Made by a program: the position numbers and the translations under genes. Below, piece after piece: positions 33,712 to 41,243 of a stretch of DNA of 64,000 nt; position 1 is the first letter of the stretch; each line of letters begins with the position of its first letter. The stretch covers positions 372,001-436,000 of the forward strand of contig NZ_JAFLJM010000001.1 of assembly GCF_017745675.1 (NCBI RefSeq), written 5' to 3'. Origin of the DNA: Alkalihalobacillus sp. BA299. GTDB lineage: Bacteria > Bacillota > Bacilli > Bacillales > Bacillaceae_F. A model generated the notes under the pieces. That model did not search any database. It was not told the origin of the DNA and saw only the letters and a program-made list of their open reading frames with translations.

Positions 33712-35442
33712 ATGGTAACGAAAAAAGTACCAAAGCATTTGAGGAAATATACGATTGAACAAAATTATGACAGCTATACCGCTATTAACCATGCTGTGTG
33801 GAGATATGTGATGCGGCAAAATCATCATACATTAAAGGAGCTGGCGCATGAAGCGTATACCGAAGGGTTAAAAGCATCTGGAATCTCGACCGAGAGAATT
33901 CCTGATGTAAATGAAATGAATAACTGTTTAGCACCATTTGGATGGGGTGCTGCAACGATTGATGGTTTTATTCCAGGAGTAGCATTCTTTGATTTTCAAG
34001 CAAACGGAATTCTCCCCGTAGTCGCTGAGATCCGTAAATTAGAAAATATTCAATATACGCCAGCTCCGGATATGATCCATGAAGCTGCAGGACACGCCCC
34101 AATTCTTTGTAATGACAAATATTCTGAGTATGTAAAGCTCTTTGGTCAAATTGGAAAGAAAGCGATTGCGACAAAAGAAGAACATGACGTATTTGAAGCG
34201 GTTCGGTATTACTCTAATCTTCTTGAAAAGGGCGGGGCAACAGAAAAAGAAATTGAAGCGGCAAAAAAACAAATAAAAGAAAAGGAAAAATTAATCGAAG
34301 GAGTTTCTGAAGCAGAGAAAATCGGTCGTTTATACTGGTGGACTGTTGAATACGGTTTGATAGGTAATTTAGAAAATCCAAAAATATATGGGGCTGGACT
34401 TTTATCATCTGTTTCAGAAGGTGGAAACATTTTAAGTCCAAATGTAAAAAAAGTTCCATTTGATTTACAAATGATTATTAATACGGGATTTGACATCACG
34501 AAGCCACAACCACAATTGTTTGTATGTACAAATTTTCAGCAATTAATTGAGGGTGTCAAAGAATTTGCCAAGCAGATGGCGTTCATGAAAGGCGGTACCG
34601 AGAGCATCGAAAAAGCAATTCAATCAGCCAATGTAGCAACCGTTGTCTATAGTTCCGGCCTGCAAGTGACAGGAGTTTTTCATCAGGTGATAACGGATAA
34701 CAACAAGGAGCCCATATATATAAAAACGACAGGGGCAACAGCGTTAGCTTCCAATAATCAAGAAATAAGGGGACATGGCACGAAGACGCATCAAGATGGC
34801 TTTGGTTCTCCCGTCGGACGATTAAAAGGAATCGAAAAGCCCTTGGAAACATTGTCAGAAAGTGAAATGCTGTCGTTAGGGATCGTTGTTGGGCAAAATT
34901 GTAAGCTCCTGTTTGAAAGTGGTGTAGAGGTAAAAGGTACAGTGGAACAAACCGTTAAACAGGATAAGAAGATATTAGTAATATCTTTTCAACATTGTCT
35001 AGTAACCTATGAAAACCAAGTATTGTTTGAACCTGAGTGGGGAATGTACGATATGGCGGTTGGCGAAAAAATCATATCGGTTTTTGCAGGTGCAGCAGAT
35101 GGTGAAGCGTATTATTCGGATCAGGAAGTTGTAAGTAGTAACATCATACACCATCGCGAAGAGACAGAGCTTGATGTATTATATCAAAAGATTCAAGCAA
35201 TTAGAGAAAAAGTTGCAGAAAATCCAACTGGAACGATTAAGGAAGTATGGAGAAAGCTCAGTAAAAAGTATCCGAATGATTGGTTATTAAGATTAGAAAT
35301 CGTAGAAATTCTTCATCAAAATCGATGGTTCCCACAATTAGAACAGTCTATTCTTTTAGAACTCGAGAAGCTTAGTCACGAGAATAGTCAATTAAAACCG
35401 CTGATTGAAAATGGGGTAAATATTTATAAAAAAATCATTTAG
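33712..35442 (+). CDS. phhA: Aromatic amino acid (phenylalanine) hydroxylase, long form
   Basis: A 576-residue protein. The catalytic domain (about 5-300) has the iron ligands His123 and His128 in PAPDMIHEAAGHAPIL and Glu213 in YWWTVEYGLIG. It should turn Phe to Tyr with tetrahydropterin and oxygen. Bacterial enzymes are usually 260-300 residues; here about 270 more residues follow, starting near SANVATVVYSSGLQVTG and including FGSPVGRLKGIEKPLETL and a helical end. The extra part is shared, as I recall, by Bacillus relatives, but its role is unknown. GAGAGGATGTGACAATAAA precedes the ATG. It closes the aromatic operon and is followed by a terminator. Confidence 0.9.
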   Translation: MVTKKVPKHLRKYTIEQNYDSYTAINHAVWRYVMRQNHHTLKELAHEAYTEGLKASGISTERIPDVNEMNNCLAPFGWGAATIDGFIPGVAFFDFQANGILPVVAEIRKLENIQYTPAPDMIHEAAGHAPILCNDKYSEYVKLFGQIGKKAIATKEEHDVFEAVRYYSNLLEKGGATEKEIEAAKKQIKEKEKLIEGVSEAEKIGRLYWWTVEYGLIGNLENPKIYGAGLLSSVSEGGNILSPNVKKVPFDLQMIINTGFDITKPQPQLFVCTNFQQLIEGVKEFAKQMAFMKGGTESIEKAIQSANVATVVYSSGLQVTGVFHQVITDNNKEPIYIKTTGATALASNNQEIRGHGTKTHQDGFGSPVGRLKGIEKPLETLSESEMLSLGIVVGQNCKLLFESGVEVKGTVEQTVKQDKKILVISFQHCLVTYENQVLFEPEWGMYDMAVGEKIISVFAGAADGEAYYSDQEVVSSNIIHHREETELDVLYQKIQAIREKVAENPTGTIKEVWRKLSKKYPNDWLLRLEIVEILHQNRWFPQLEQSILLELEKLSHENSQLKPLIENGVNIYKKII

Positions 35443-35489
35443 AAGAAGTTCGGGGTTGTTGAAGGTGAAAAAAAGAAAGCTTTTATGAA

Positions 35490-35533
35490 AAAGCGGTGAC
35501 CTATATAATAAAACGGTTGCCGTTCTTTTTTTT
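35490..35533 (+). terminator. Intrinsic terminator of aromatic operon
   Basis: AAGCGGTGACC pairs with GGTTGCCGTT (three wobble pairs) and is followed by a run of nine T residues. Confidence 0.75.
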
Positions 35534-35627
35534 ATAAAATTATGTTATTTATTCAACTTTTTCATAGAGAGTTATACGGAGGATGAAGAGGGAACGCTCT
35601 TTTTTGATGAATGGGAGGAGTACATGT

Positions 35628-35993
35628 ATGAAAAGAACAGATTTACCTCTAGTTTATTCCTGCTCTGGGTGTTCCTCGGCGGCACAAACCGCGAACATGA
35701 TTGCGATAAAAATGGATCGGGAAAACATCGCTGAAATGTCCTGTATTGCTGGGGTTGGTGGCGATGTCAAACCACTTGTCAGAACGGCAAAATCAGGAAG
35801 AGAAATTATTGCTATTGACGGGTGTTCCTTAGCCTGTTGCAAAAGTTGTTTAGCCAGACATGAGATTCAACCAAAGCATCATTTCGTACTGTCTGACTTT
35901 AATATTCCAAAAATCATTGGAGAAGACCCTAACCCCAAACACGCGATAAATACGTATAAACAAATTTTAAAATTAACAAACTTGAGCTATTAA
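35628..35993 (+). CDS. DGC-domain putative zinc-binding protein
   Basis: The 121-residue protein matches the DGC family (PF08859). It has a CSGCSSAAQTAN motif near residue 11, MSCIAGVGGDVKPLV in the middle and the name-giving DGCSLACCKSCL (about residues 64-75). These cysteines are expected to bind zinc. ATG at 35628 has GGGAGGAG seven bases upstream; the longer frame from 35583 is not supported. The family often occurs near anaerobic or redox genes; here an Fnr-box operon follows. Cellular role is not established. Confidence 0.8.
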   Translation: MKRTDLPLVYSCSGCSSAAQTANMIAIKMDRENIAEMSCIAGVGGDVKPLVRTAKSGREIIAIDGCSLACCKSCLARHEIQPKHHFVLSDFNIPKIIGEDPNPKHAINTYKQILKLTNLSY

Positions 35994-36035
35994 TCACAGG
36001 CCGATAAAAATTAATAACAAAATCAATTGGGAGAG

Positions 36036-36065
36036 CGGCTATCGAGGTGGATAGTCGTTTTTTTG
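36036..36065 (+). terminator. Intrinsic terminator
   Basis: CGGCTATC and GATAGTCG form an 8-bp stem with one wobble pair, followed by TTTTTTT. It ends the DGC gene. Confidence 0.75.
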
Positions 36066-36095
36066 TTCGTAAAATGAAAAGAAGAAGATGAACAA

Positions 36096-36137
36096 AATAC
36101 CAATGCTTGGATAAATCAATATCCGAGCATTGGTATT
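36096..36137. repeat. Extended hairpin without T run
   Basis: AATACCAATGCTTGGATA and TATCCGAGCATTGGTATT pair across a 6-base loop with one mismatch. There is no T run afterwards, so it is not a normal terminator. It may be a structured RNA end or a short repeat. Confidence 0.5.
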
Positions 36138-36370
36138 GGATTATGCCTCCATTTATTTAAAATTTTCAATCTAAATAAAGAATAATATCAGCTATTCATT
36201 GATTACGTAGTGACAATCATCACGTTAGGTCAAGTTATTCTCTATGTCGATCTATGGAGTTGGTTCTCGTCGTGAAATGTCAACCATTTTTAACCTTTAT
36301 CTCCAATGACTACATAAAAAATTCAATAGAAATATATCGAAATAAAAACAAGTAGATTATTTTCTGTCTG

Positions 36371-36386
36371 TGTGACATAGCTCACA
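36371..36386 (+). promoter_or_regulatory. Fnr box with class II promoter
   Basis: TGTGACATAGCTCACA is a perfect match to the Bacillus Fnr/CRP-type site TGTGA-N6-TCACA. A TACATT -10 element at 36408-36413 puts the start point near 36420, which centres the box at about -41.5, the standard activation position. It drives the DUF1858-DUF438-DUF59 operon. Oxygen-limitation control is inferred. Confidence 0.8.
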
Positions 36387-36466
36387 AACACAGGGAAATA
36401 TTTTTGTTACATTGTTATTGAGAATAGCTTTCACTGATAGACTCACTACTGAATGAGGTGAACATA

Positions 36467-36694
36467 ATGGATAAAAAAATTCAATTTAGCCATACAGTTT
36501 ATGAGTTAACAACTGCTCATCCAGAAATTATAAGTATTTTACAGGAACAAGGTTTTGACCAAATCACTAAACCAGGTATGCTGCAGACCGCTGGAAGGAT
36601 GATGACAATACCCAACGGATGCAGAATGAAAGGAATATCAGTAGACACCGTAAAAGAAGCATTACGAAATCATGGTTTTACCATTGTAGAGTAA
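36467..36694 (+). CDS. DUF1858-domain protein
   Basis: The 75-residue protein matches DUF1858: VYELTTAHPEIISILQEQGF, then MLQTAGRMMTIPNGCRMKGI with one Cys, and VDTVKEALRNHGF. These domains often stand before DUF438 or hybrid-cluster proteins in anaerobes. ATG at 36467 is preferred to GTG at 36458 because GAGGTG is six bases upstream. The next gene starts 14 bases after its stop. First gene of an Fnr-type operon. Confidence 0.85.
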   Translation: MDKKIQFSHTVYELTTAHPEIISILQEQGFDQITKPGMLQTAGRMMTIPNGCRMKGISVDTVKEALRNHGFTIVE

Positions 36695-36708
36695 AGGAGA
36701 TGTTGATA

Positions 36709-37938
36709 ATGAGTGAAATCATTAACAATCGTGAACTAGAAAACGTCGAAAAGTTAGACCGCCAAGAAACATTAAAGAAGATTATTAAAGACCTTCATAG
36801 CGGAAAAAGTGTAGATGAGGTAAAAGCGGAATTTGAAAATGCTGTTGGGAATATATCTGTTGAAGAAATTTCCAAAATGGAACAGTCTCTTATGGAGGAA
36901 GAGGGTATCCCTGTCGAGGAGGTTCAGCGTTTATGCTCCGTGCATACAGCCATTTTCAAAGGCTCCATTGAAGAAATTCACCAATCTAATCAACCAGAAG
37001 AACAGTCTGGACACCCTATTCATACGTTTAAGCTGGAAAATAAGGAAATTGACCTTTTAGTTAATTTTAAGCTTCAACTTCATTATGAACACTTTGCAAA
37101 AGAAGATAGCGAAGAAAATAGATATAAATTAATCGAAGACTTAAATCTATTACTAGATATTGATAAACATTATAGTCGTAAAGAAAATTTACTTTTTCCT
37201 TATTTAGAAAAATACGGTATTTATGGACCGACACAAGTAATGTGGGGAGTCGATGACCATATTCGAGCAGCAATAAAAACAGCGAAGCAAAAGCTTATGA
37301 ATTATGAGGGAAATAAACAGGCCGTTTTAGATGACCTTGATTACGTTATTCGTGAAGTAAGTGAAATGATCTTTAAAGAAGAAAATATTTTATTTCCAAT
37401 GGCTCTAAATACACTTACCGAAGACGAGTGGGTCAAAATTGCACACGAAAGTTCAGAAATTGGATATTGTCTAACGAACCCTGCCGCTGAGTGGAAGCCA
37501 GATCGCGTGGCATTACAGGAGGCTGAACTTGCCGAGGGCCTTATCCATTTCGAAACAGGAGTCGTTTCGGTAAAACAGTTAGAGTTAATCATGAACCATC
37601 TTCCTGTTGATATTACCTTTATTGATAAAGATGATGTCGTTCGATATTTCTCTCATGGGAAGGAAAGAATTTTTGCCCGGACAAAAGCAGTTATTGGCCG
37701 AACAGTTCAAAACTGCCACCCACCAAAAAGTGTGCACATTGTCGAACAACTTCTCAAAGATTTTAAATCAGGGAACAAAGATTGCGAGGATTTCTGGATT
37801 AATATGGGTGAAAAACTTGTATATATTCGCTATTTCGCCGTACGCGATGAGAAAGGAGAATATATGGGAACACTCGAGTTCACTCAAAATATTCGCCCAA
37901 TACAGGACATCGAGGGAGAAAAACGCATTTTGTCATAA
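36709..37938 (+). CDS. DUF438/hemerythrin/PAS protein
   Basis: A 409-residue protein. Order: DUF438 (about 10-85, with LKKIIKDLHSGKSVDEVKAE), a hemerythrin-like four-helix domain (about 110-260) with histidines and acidic residues in DIDKHYSRKENLLFPYLEKY, DDHIRAAI and FKEENILFPMAL, and a PAS-type domain (about 300-405) with LPVDITFIDKDDVVRYFSHG. Hemerythrin-like parts bind a diiron centre and sense oxygen or nitric oxide; relatives are involved in repair of iron-sulfur clusters or nitrosative stress. AAAGGAGATG lies before the ATG. Cotranscribed with DUF1858 and DUF59 genes. Confidence 0.85.
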   Translation: MSEIINNRELENVEKLDRQETLKKIIKDLHSGKSVDEVKAEFENAVGNISVEEISKMEQSLMEEEGIPVEEVQRLCSVHTAIFKGSIEEIHQSNQPEEQSGHPIHTFKLENKEIDLLVNFKLQLHYEHFAKEDSEENRYKLIEDLNLLLDIDKHYSRKENLLFPYLEKYGIYGPTQVMWGVDDHIRAAIKTAKQKLMNYEGNKQAVLDDLDYVIREVSEMIFKEENILFPMALNTLTEDEWVKIAHESSEIGYCLTNPAAEWKPDRVALQEAELAEGLIHFETGVVSVKQLELIMNHLPVDITFIDKDDVVRYFSHGKERIFARTKAVIGRTVQNCHPPKSVHIVEQLLKDFKSGNKDCEDFWINMGEKLVYIRYFAVRDEKGEYMGTLEFTQNIRPIQDIEGEKRILS

Positions 37939-37990
37939 GGAAACAACTGCTATATTTCTATAGGCAGTTCATCATTAAGGAGGGAAAGAC

Positions 37991-38233
37991 ATGAGTAAAG
38001 AATTAGTAGATCAAATCTATGACATGTTAGAGGAAGTAAATGATCCTGAGCTTGGAATCGACATCGTAAATTTAGGACTAGTTTATGAAGTAGTTGTCGA
38101 TGAAAACAACAATGTGCAGATTAAAATGGCGATGACTTCAATGGGTTGCCCAATGGCTGGAGAAATCGTTGCCGATGTAAAAAACAAAGTAGCACGAAGC
38201 GAGGAAATAAATGATTTAGAAGTCGACGCCTAA
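37991..38233 (+). CDS. DUF59/MIP18-type iron-sulfur assembly factor
   Basis: The 80-residue protein is a DUF59 domain: IYDMLEEVNDPELGIDIVNL, GLVYEVVVDENN and MTSMGCPMAGEIVADVKN with the conserved Cys. Relatives (SufT, PaaD-like) help in iron-sulfur cluster assembly. AGGAGGGAAAGAC precedes ATG. It lies 52 bases after the hemerythrin gene and ends at a terminator, and probably belongs to the Fnr-type operon. Confidence 0.85.
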   Translation: MSKELVDQIYDMLEEVNDPELGIDIVNLGLVYEVVVDENNNVQIKMAMTSMGCPMAGEIVADVKNKVARSEEINDLEVDA

Positions 38234-38256
38234 AAAATAAACCATCATAACCGCAC

Positions 38257-38297
38257 AACAAAGGCCAAATGCAGGGAAGCAATTGGCCTTTGTTTTC
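38257..38297. terminator. Intrinsic terminator
   Basis: AACAAAGGCCAA pairs with TTGGCCTTTGTT, followed by TTCG and T-rich sequence. Both strands give a T-rich side, so it may serve the minus-strand coiled-coil gene too. Confidence 0.75.
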
Positions 38298-38363
38298 GTA
38301 TACTGTCTAATTCAAATAGAAACAATAACTGGTTTTAAGAGTTTAGATGCGAAATTCTATACC

Positions 38364-39137
38364 TTACTTAGGAACGGATGATTCGGGTTGTTTTGGTTGT
38401 TCCTTCTTTTTATCTTTCATTAAGGAAAAGGTCAATGGTTGATCAGAGCCTGTCATTAGCTTATAAGCATAGGAAGAGGTCAGTTTATAAACGTCTTCAA
38501 TTTTCGTGGCTAAATCATTTGTTCGCTCAAAAACGATAGACCGTAGGTGGGTCAGTTGGCGGGAGATTTTTTCTGTTAATGCTTCTTGATTATCTAATCG
38601 TTTGATCACACCAGCTTGAAAAGCCTCTTGGTTTGAGATTTTTTCGACTACTTCTTTTTGTAGTTCCTGTTGCTCGTTTACTTGCGAAGAAATTTGCTGG
38701 GTAGCTGCTTCATTTTTCTCTAATCGGCCTGAAATTTCTTGATTCGATTCCTTTAAAATATGAAATTCGTCTATAATAGATTTTTTTAACAAAATATCTT
38801 TTGCGATGTTCGTTTGTAAATTGATATTATTTTCATTGAGTGTGGTTAATTTTTGAAGAATATGATTTTCAAATTCCTTATGATGACGATTACGATCGTT
38901 CATGTCAGTTATTTGATGTTTCAGAAGGTTCCACTGACTTGACTGTGTATTTGCTAATTTTTCATAGTGTGTTTTAAGATCAGTGATGGATTGGGTAAGT
39001 TCTTTATTTGCCTCTTGCTGCTCATTCAAAAGCTTTGCGAAGGAATGATATTGTATAAAGCCTTGATTAGGTGCATTAATTTTATTATTATTTTTAAAGA
39101 CATCAGGATGGTCTTTATTATTAATAAATATACTCAT
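38364..39137 (-). CDS. Coiled-coil hypothetical protein
   Basis: About 257 residues from ATG at 39137, which has AAGGAGATAAAT just upstream; the frame open from 39212 lacks this. The start SIFINNKDHPDVFKNNNKIN is followed by a long heptad-rich helix (about 35-225) rich in Gln, Asn, Glu and Leu, and a basic tail KDKKKEQPKQPESS. No membrane segment or signal is present. I do not recognise a characterised family; a structural role in spore or cell organisation is possible but unproven. Confidence 0.65.
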   Translation of the reverse strand: MSIFINNKDHPDVFKNNNKINAPNQGFIQYHSFAKLLNEQQEANKELTQSITDLKTHYEKLANTQSSQWNLLKHQITDMNDRNRHHKEFENHILQKLTTLNENNINLQTNIAKDILLKKSIIDEFHILKESNQEISGRLEKNEAATQQISSQVNEQQELQKEVVEKISNQEAFQAGVIKRLDNQEALTEKISRQLTHLRSIVFERTNDLATKIEDVYKLTSSYAYKLMTGSDQPLTFSLMKDKKKEQPKQPESSVPK

Positions 39138-39371
39138 ATTTATCTCCTTTTCACCTTTATAATTATTGTAATATTTTATGCGTAGAAAAATAAAAAAGGA
39201 ACAAAAACCCATATAATGTGATAATAATCCTAATGAAATATTATATGGGGAGAAGTACTAAGTGTATATTTTTAAATTGAGACAAAATACACTTAATGTA
39301 ATTCCCTTCTTATACTTGGAAATGAAACAGGGCATACTAAGTCAAAAATATCAAGTTAGGGGGAATCGATT

Positions 39372-41042
39372 TTGAGTATAAAAAATACATTATCTATTTT
39401 TGCCTTAGGCGGACTTAATGAAATTGGGAAAAATATGTACGTCGTCGAATATGGAAAGGATCTCGTTATTATAGACTGTGGCAATAAATTTCCTGATGAA
39501 AGTTTATTAGGAATCGATTTGATTATTCCTGATATCTCCTATTTACTTGAAAACAAAGATAAAATTAAAGGGTTAATTGTTACACACGGGCATGAAGATC
39601 ATATCGGTGGGATACCGTTCTTCCTCAAAAAATTAAATGTACCTGTTTACGGAACACGCTTTACACTCGGTTTAATTGAATTGAAGTTAAAAGAGCATAA
39701 AATCTTAAGGGAAACGGAATTGATCGAAATTAACCCGAACTCGAACTTAAATTTAGGAGATATTGATGTAAGCTTTTTCAAAGTGACTCATAGTATCCCA
39801 GATTGCTTAGGGGTTGTATTTCGTACACAAGAAGGGAATATCGTACATACAGGAGACTTCAAGTTCGATTTAACACCAGCCAAAAATGAGCATTCAGATA
39901 TACATAAAATGGCAGAAATCGGTAAAGAAGGTGTCCTTCTCTTATTATCGGAAAGTACCAATGCCGAACGTCCAGGCTCCACACCTACTGAGCAAATGGT
40001 AGGTGAACATGTAGTTGAAGCCTTTATGAAGGCAGACAGGAAAGTCATTCTATCAACATTTGCTTCAAATATTAGTCGTGTTCAGCAAACTGTAGATGCG
40101 GCAAGAGAAACAGATCGAAAGCTGGCATTGCTTGGAAGAAGTATGGTGAATGTCGTAGAAGTTGCAATAGAACGAGGGTATTTAACGGTTCCTGAAGGCA
40201 TGCTGATTGAACCTAAAGAAATCAATGCATTACCACCAGAGAAGGTTGCTATTCTTTGTACTGGAAGTCAAGGAGAGGTAATGGCTGCTCTATCCCGCTT
40301 GTCGACTGGAGATTTCCGCGGAGTTGATATTTTAGCTGGAGATACCGTTATTTTAGCAGCAGGTCCGATCCCTGGTAATGAAAAAAATGTAACACGTATC
40401 GTAGACAATCTATTTGCACTTGGTGCGAACGTGATTTATGGACCTGGCAGTTCTTCAGGCATGCATGTTTCCGGTCACGGCTATCAAGAAGACCTAAAGC
40501 TCATGCTGACATTAATGAAACCGAAATATTTTATCCCGATTCATGGAGAGTATCGAATGCTCCATCACCACCGATTATTAGCCGAAGCTGTTGGAGTAGA
40601 AGAAGGAAATACGTTTATTTTGAAAAATGGCGATGTCGTCGATATTAAAAATGGCGAAGCACGACACACACGGAAAGTTCCAACAGGAAATACATATGTG
40701 GATGGTATCGGTGTTGGCGATGTAGGTGAAATTGTATTGCGTGATCGGAGACAGCTTTCTGAGGATGGTATGCTCGTTATCGTACTAACGATGAGTAAAT
40801 CGGAAAAAAGGCTCATTTCTGGTCCTGATACCATTTCACGCGGATTCGTGTTTGTCAAAAATTCTGAAGAACTTTTAAAAGACGTAAATGCTTTGATTAA
40901 AAAGACCGTAAACAGCCTGCAGGAAGCAGATAAGAGAGAATGGGGGATTATCAAACAACATATTAAAAAAGCAGTCGGTCAGTTCTTATTTACGAAGACA
41001 AAGAAAAAGCCGATGATTCTTCCGATTATTATTGAAGTGTAA
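39372..41042 (+). CDS. Ribonuclease J family protein
   Basis: A 556-residue metallo-beta-lactamase/beta-CASP nuclease. Seen: FALGGLNEIGKNMYVVEYG, the metal motif THGHEDHIGGIP, HTGDFKFDLTP, the beta-CASP part CTGSQGEVMAALSRLS, HVSGHGYQEDLKLML and IHGEYRMLHHHRLL, and the RNase J C-terminal FTKTKKKPMILPIIIEV. It shares features with both RnjA and RnjB but matches neither best; Bacillus usually has those two elsewhere, so this may be an extra paralogue. TTG at 39372 follows AGTTAGGGGGAATCGAT. Role: 5' exonuclease/endonuclease in RNA turnover. Confidence 0.85.
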   Translation: MSIKNTLSIFALGGLNEIGKNMYVVEYGKDLVIIDCGNKFPDESLLGIDLIIPDISYLLENKDKIKGLIVTHGHEDHIGGIPFFLKKLNVPVYGTRFTLGLIELKLKEHKILRETELIEINPNSNLNLGDIDVSFFKVTHSIPDCLGVVFRTQEGNIVHTGDFKFDLTPAKNEHSDIHKMAEIGKEGVLLLLSESTNAERPGSTPTEQMVGEHVVEAFMKADRKVILSTFASNISRVQQTVDAARETDRKLALLGRSMVNVVEVAIERGYLTVPEGMLIEPKEINALPPEKVAILCTGSQGEVMAALSRLSTGDFRGVDILAGDTVILAAGPIPGNEKNVTRIVDNLFALGANVIYGPGSSSGMHVSGHGYQEDLKLMLTLMKPKYFIPIHGEYRMLHHHRLLAEAVGVEEGNTFILKNGDVVDIKNGEARHTRKVPTGNTYVDGIGVGDVGEIVLRDRRQLSEDGMLVIVLTMSKSEKRLISGPDTISRGFVFVKNSEELLKDVNALIKKTVNSLQEADKREWGIIKQHIKKAVGQFLFTKTKKKPMILPIIIEV

Positions 41043-41077
41043 CTAGGAAGGACGTCTAGATACACGGATAGTTGATT

Positions 41078-41119
41078 GAAACAGAAGAATCCTTTTTTAA
41101 GAGGAACTTCTGTTTCTTA
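41078..41119 (+). terminator. Intrinsic terminator
   Basis: GAAACAGAAG pairs with CTTCTGTTTC; the inner part holds CCTTTTTTAAGAGG. It ends the RNase J gene. Confidence 0.65.
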
Positions 41120-41151
41120 ATTAAAGAATAAGAAAGTTTAAATTTCGAGGA

Positions 41152-41200
41152 TGTCTAGCTGCAGGTGTCATCGGCTCGAGGGCGCTTGCGCTTTTCTTGT
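41152..41200 (+). repeat. Possible remnant of a Bacillus intergenic repeat
   Basis: GTCTAGCTGCAGGTGTCATC and GGCGCTTGCGCTTTTCTTGT resemble the two ends of an intergenic repeat common in Bacillus genomes, joined after loss of the centre. This is from memory of similar sequence and needs a genome search. Confidence 0.35.
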
Positions 41201-41243
41201 TTCGAAGGAACCCCCTCAATTAATGAAGTTCCCTTTATTACCT

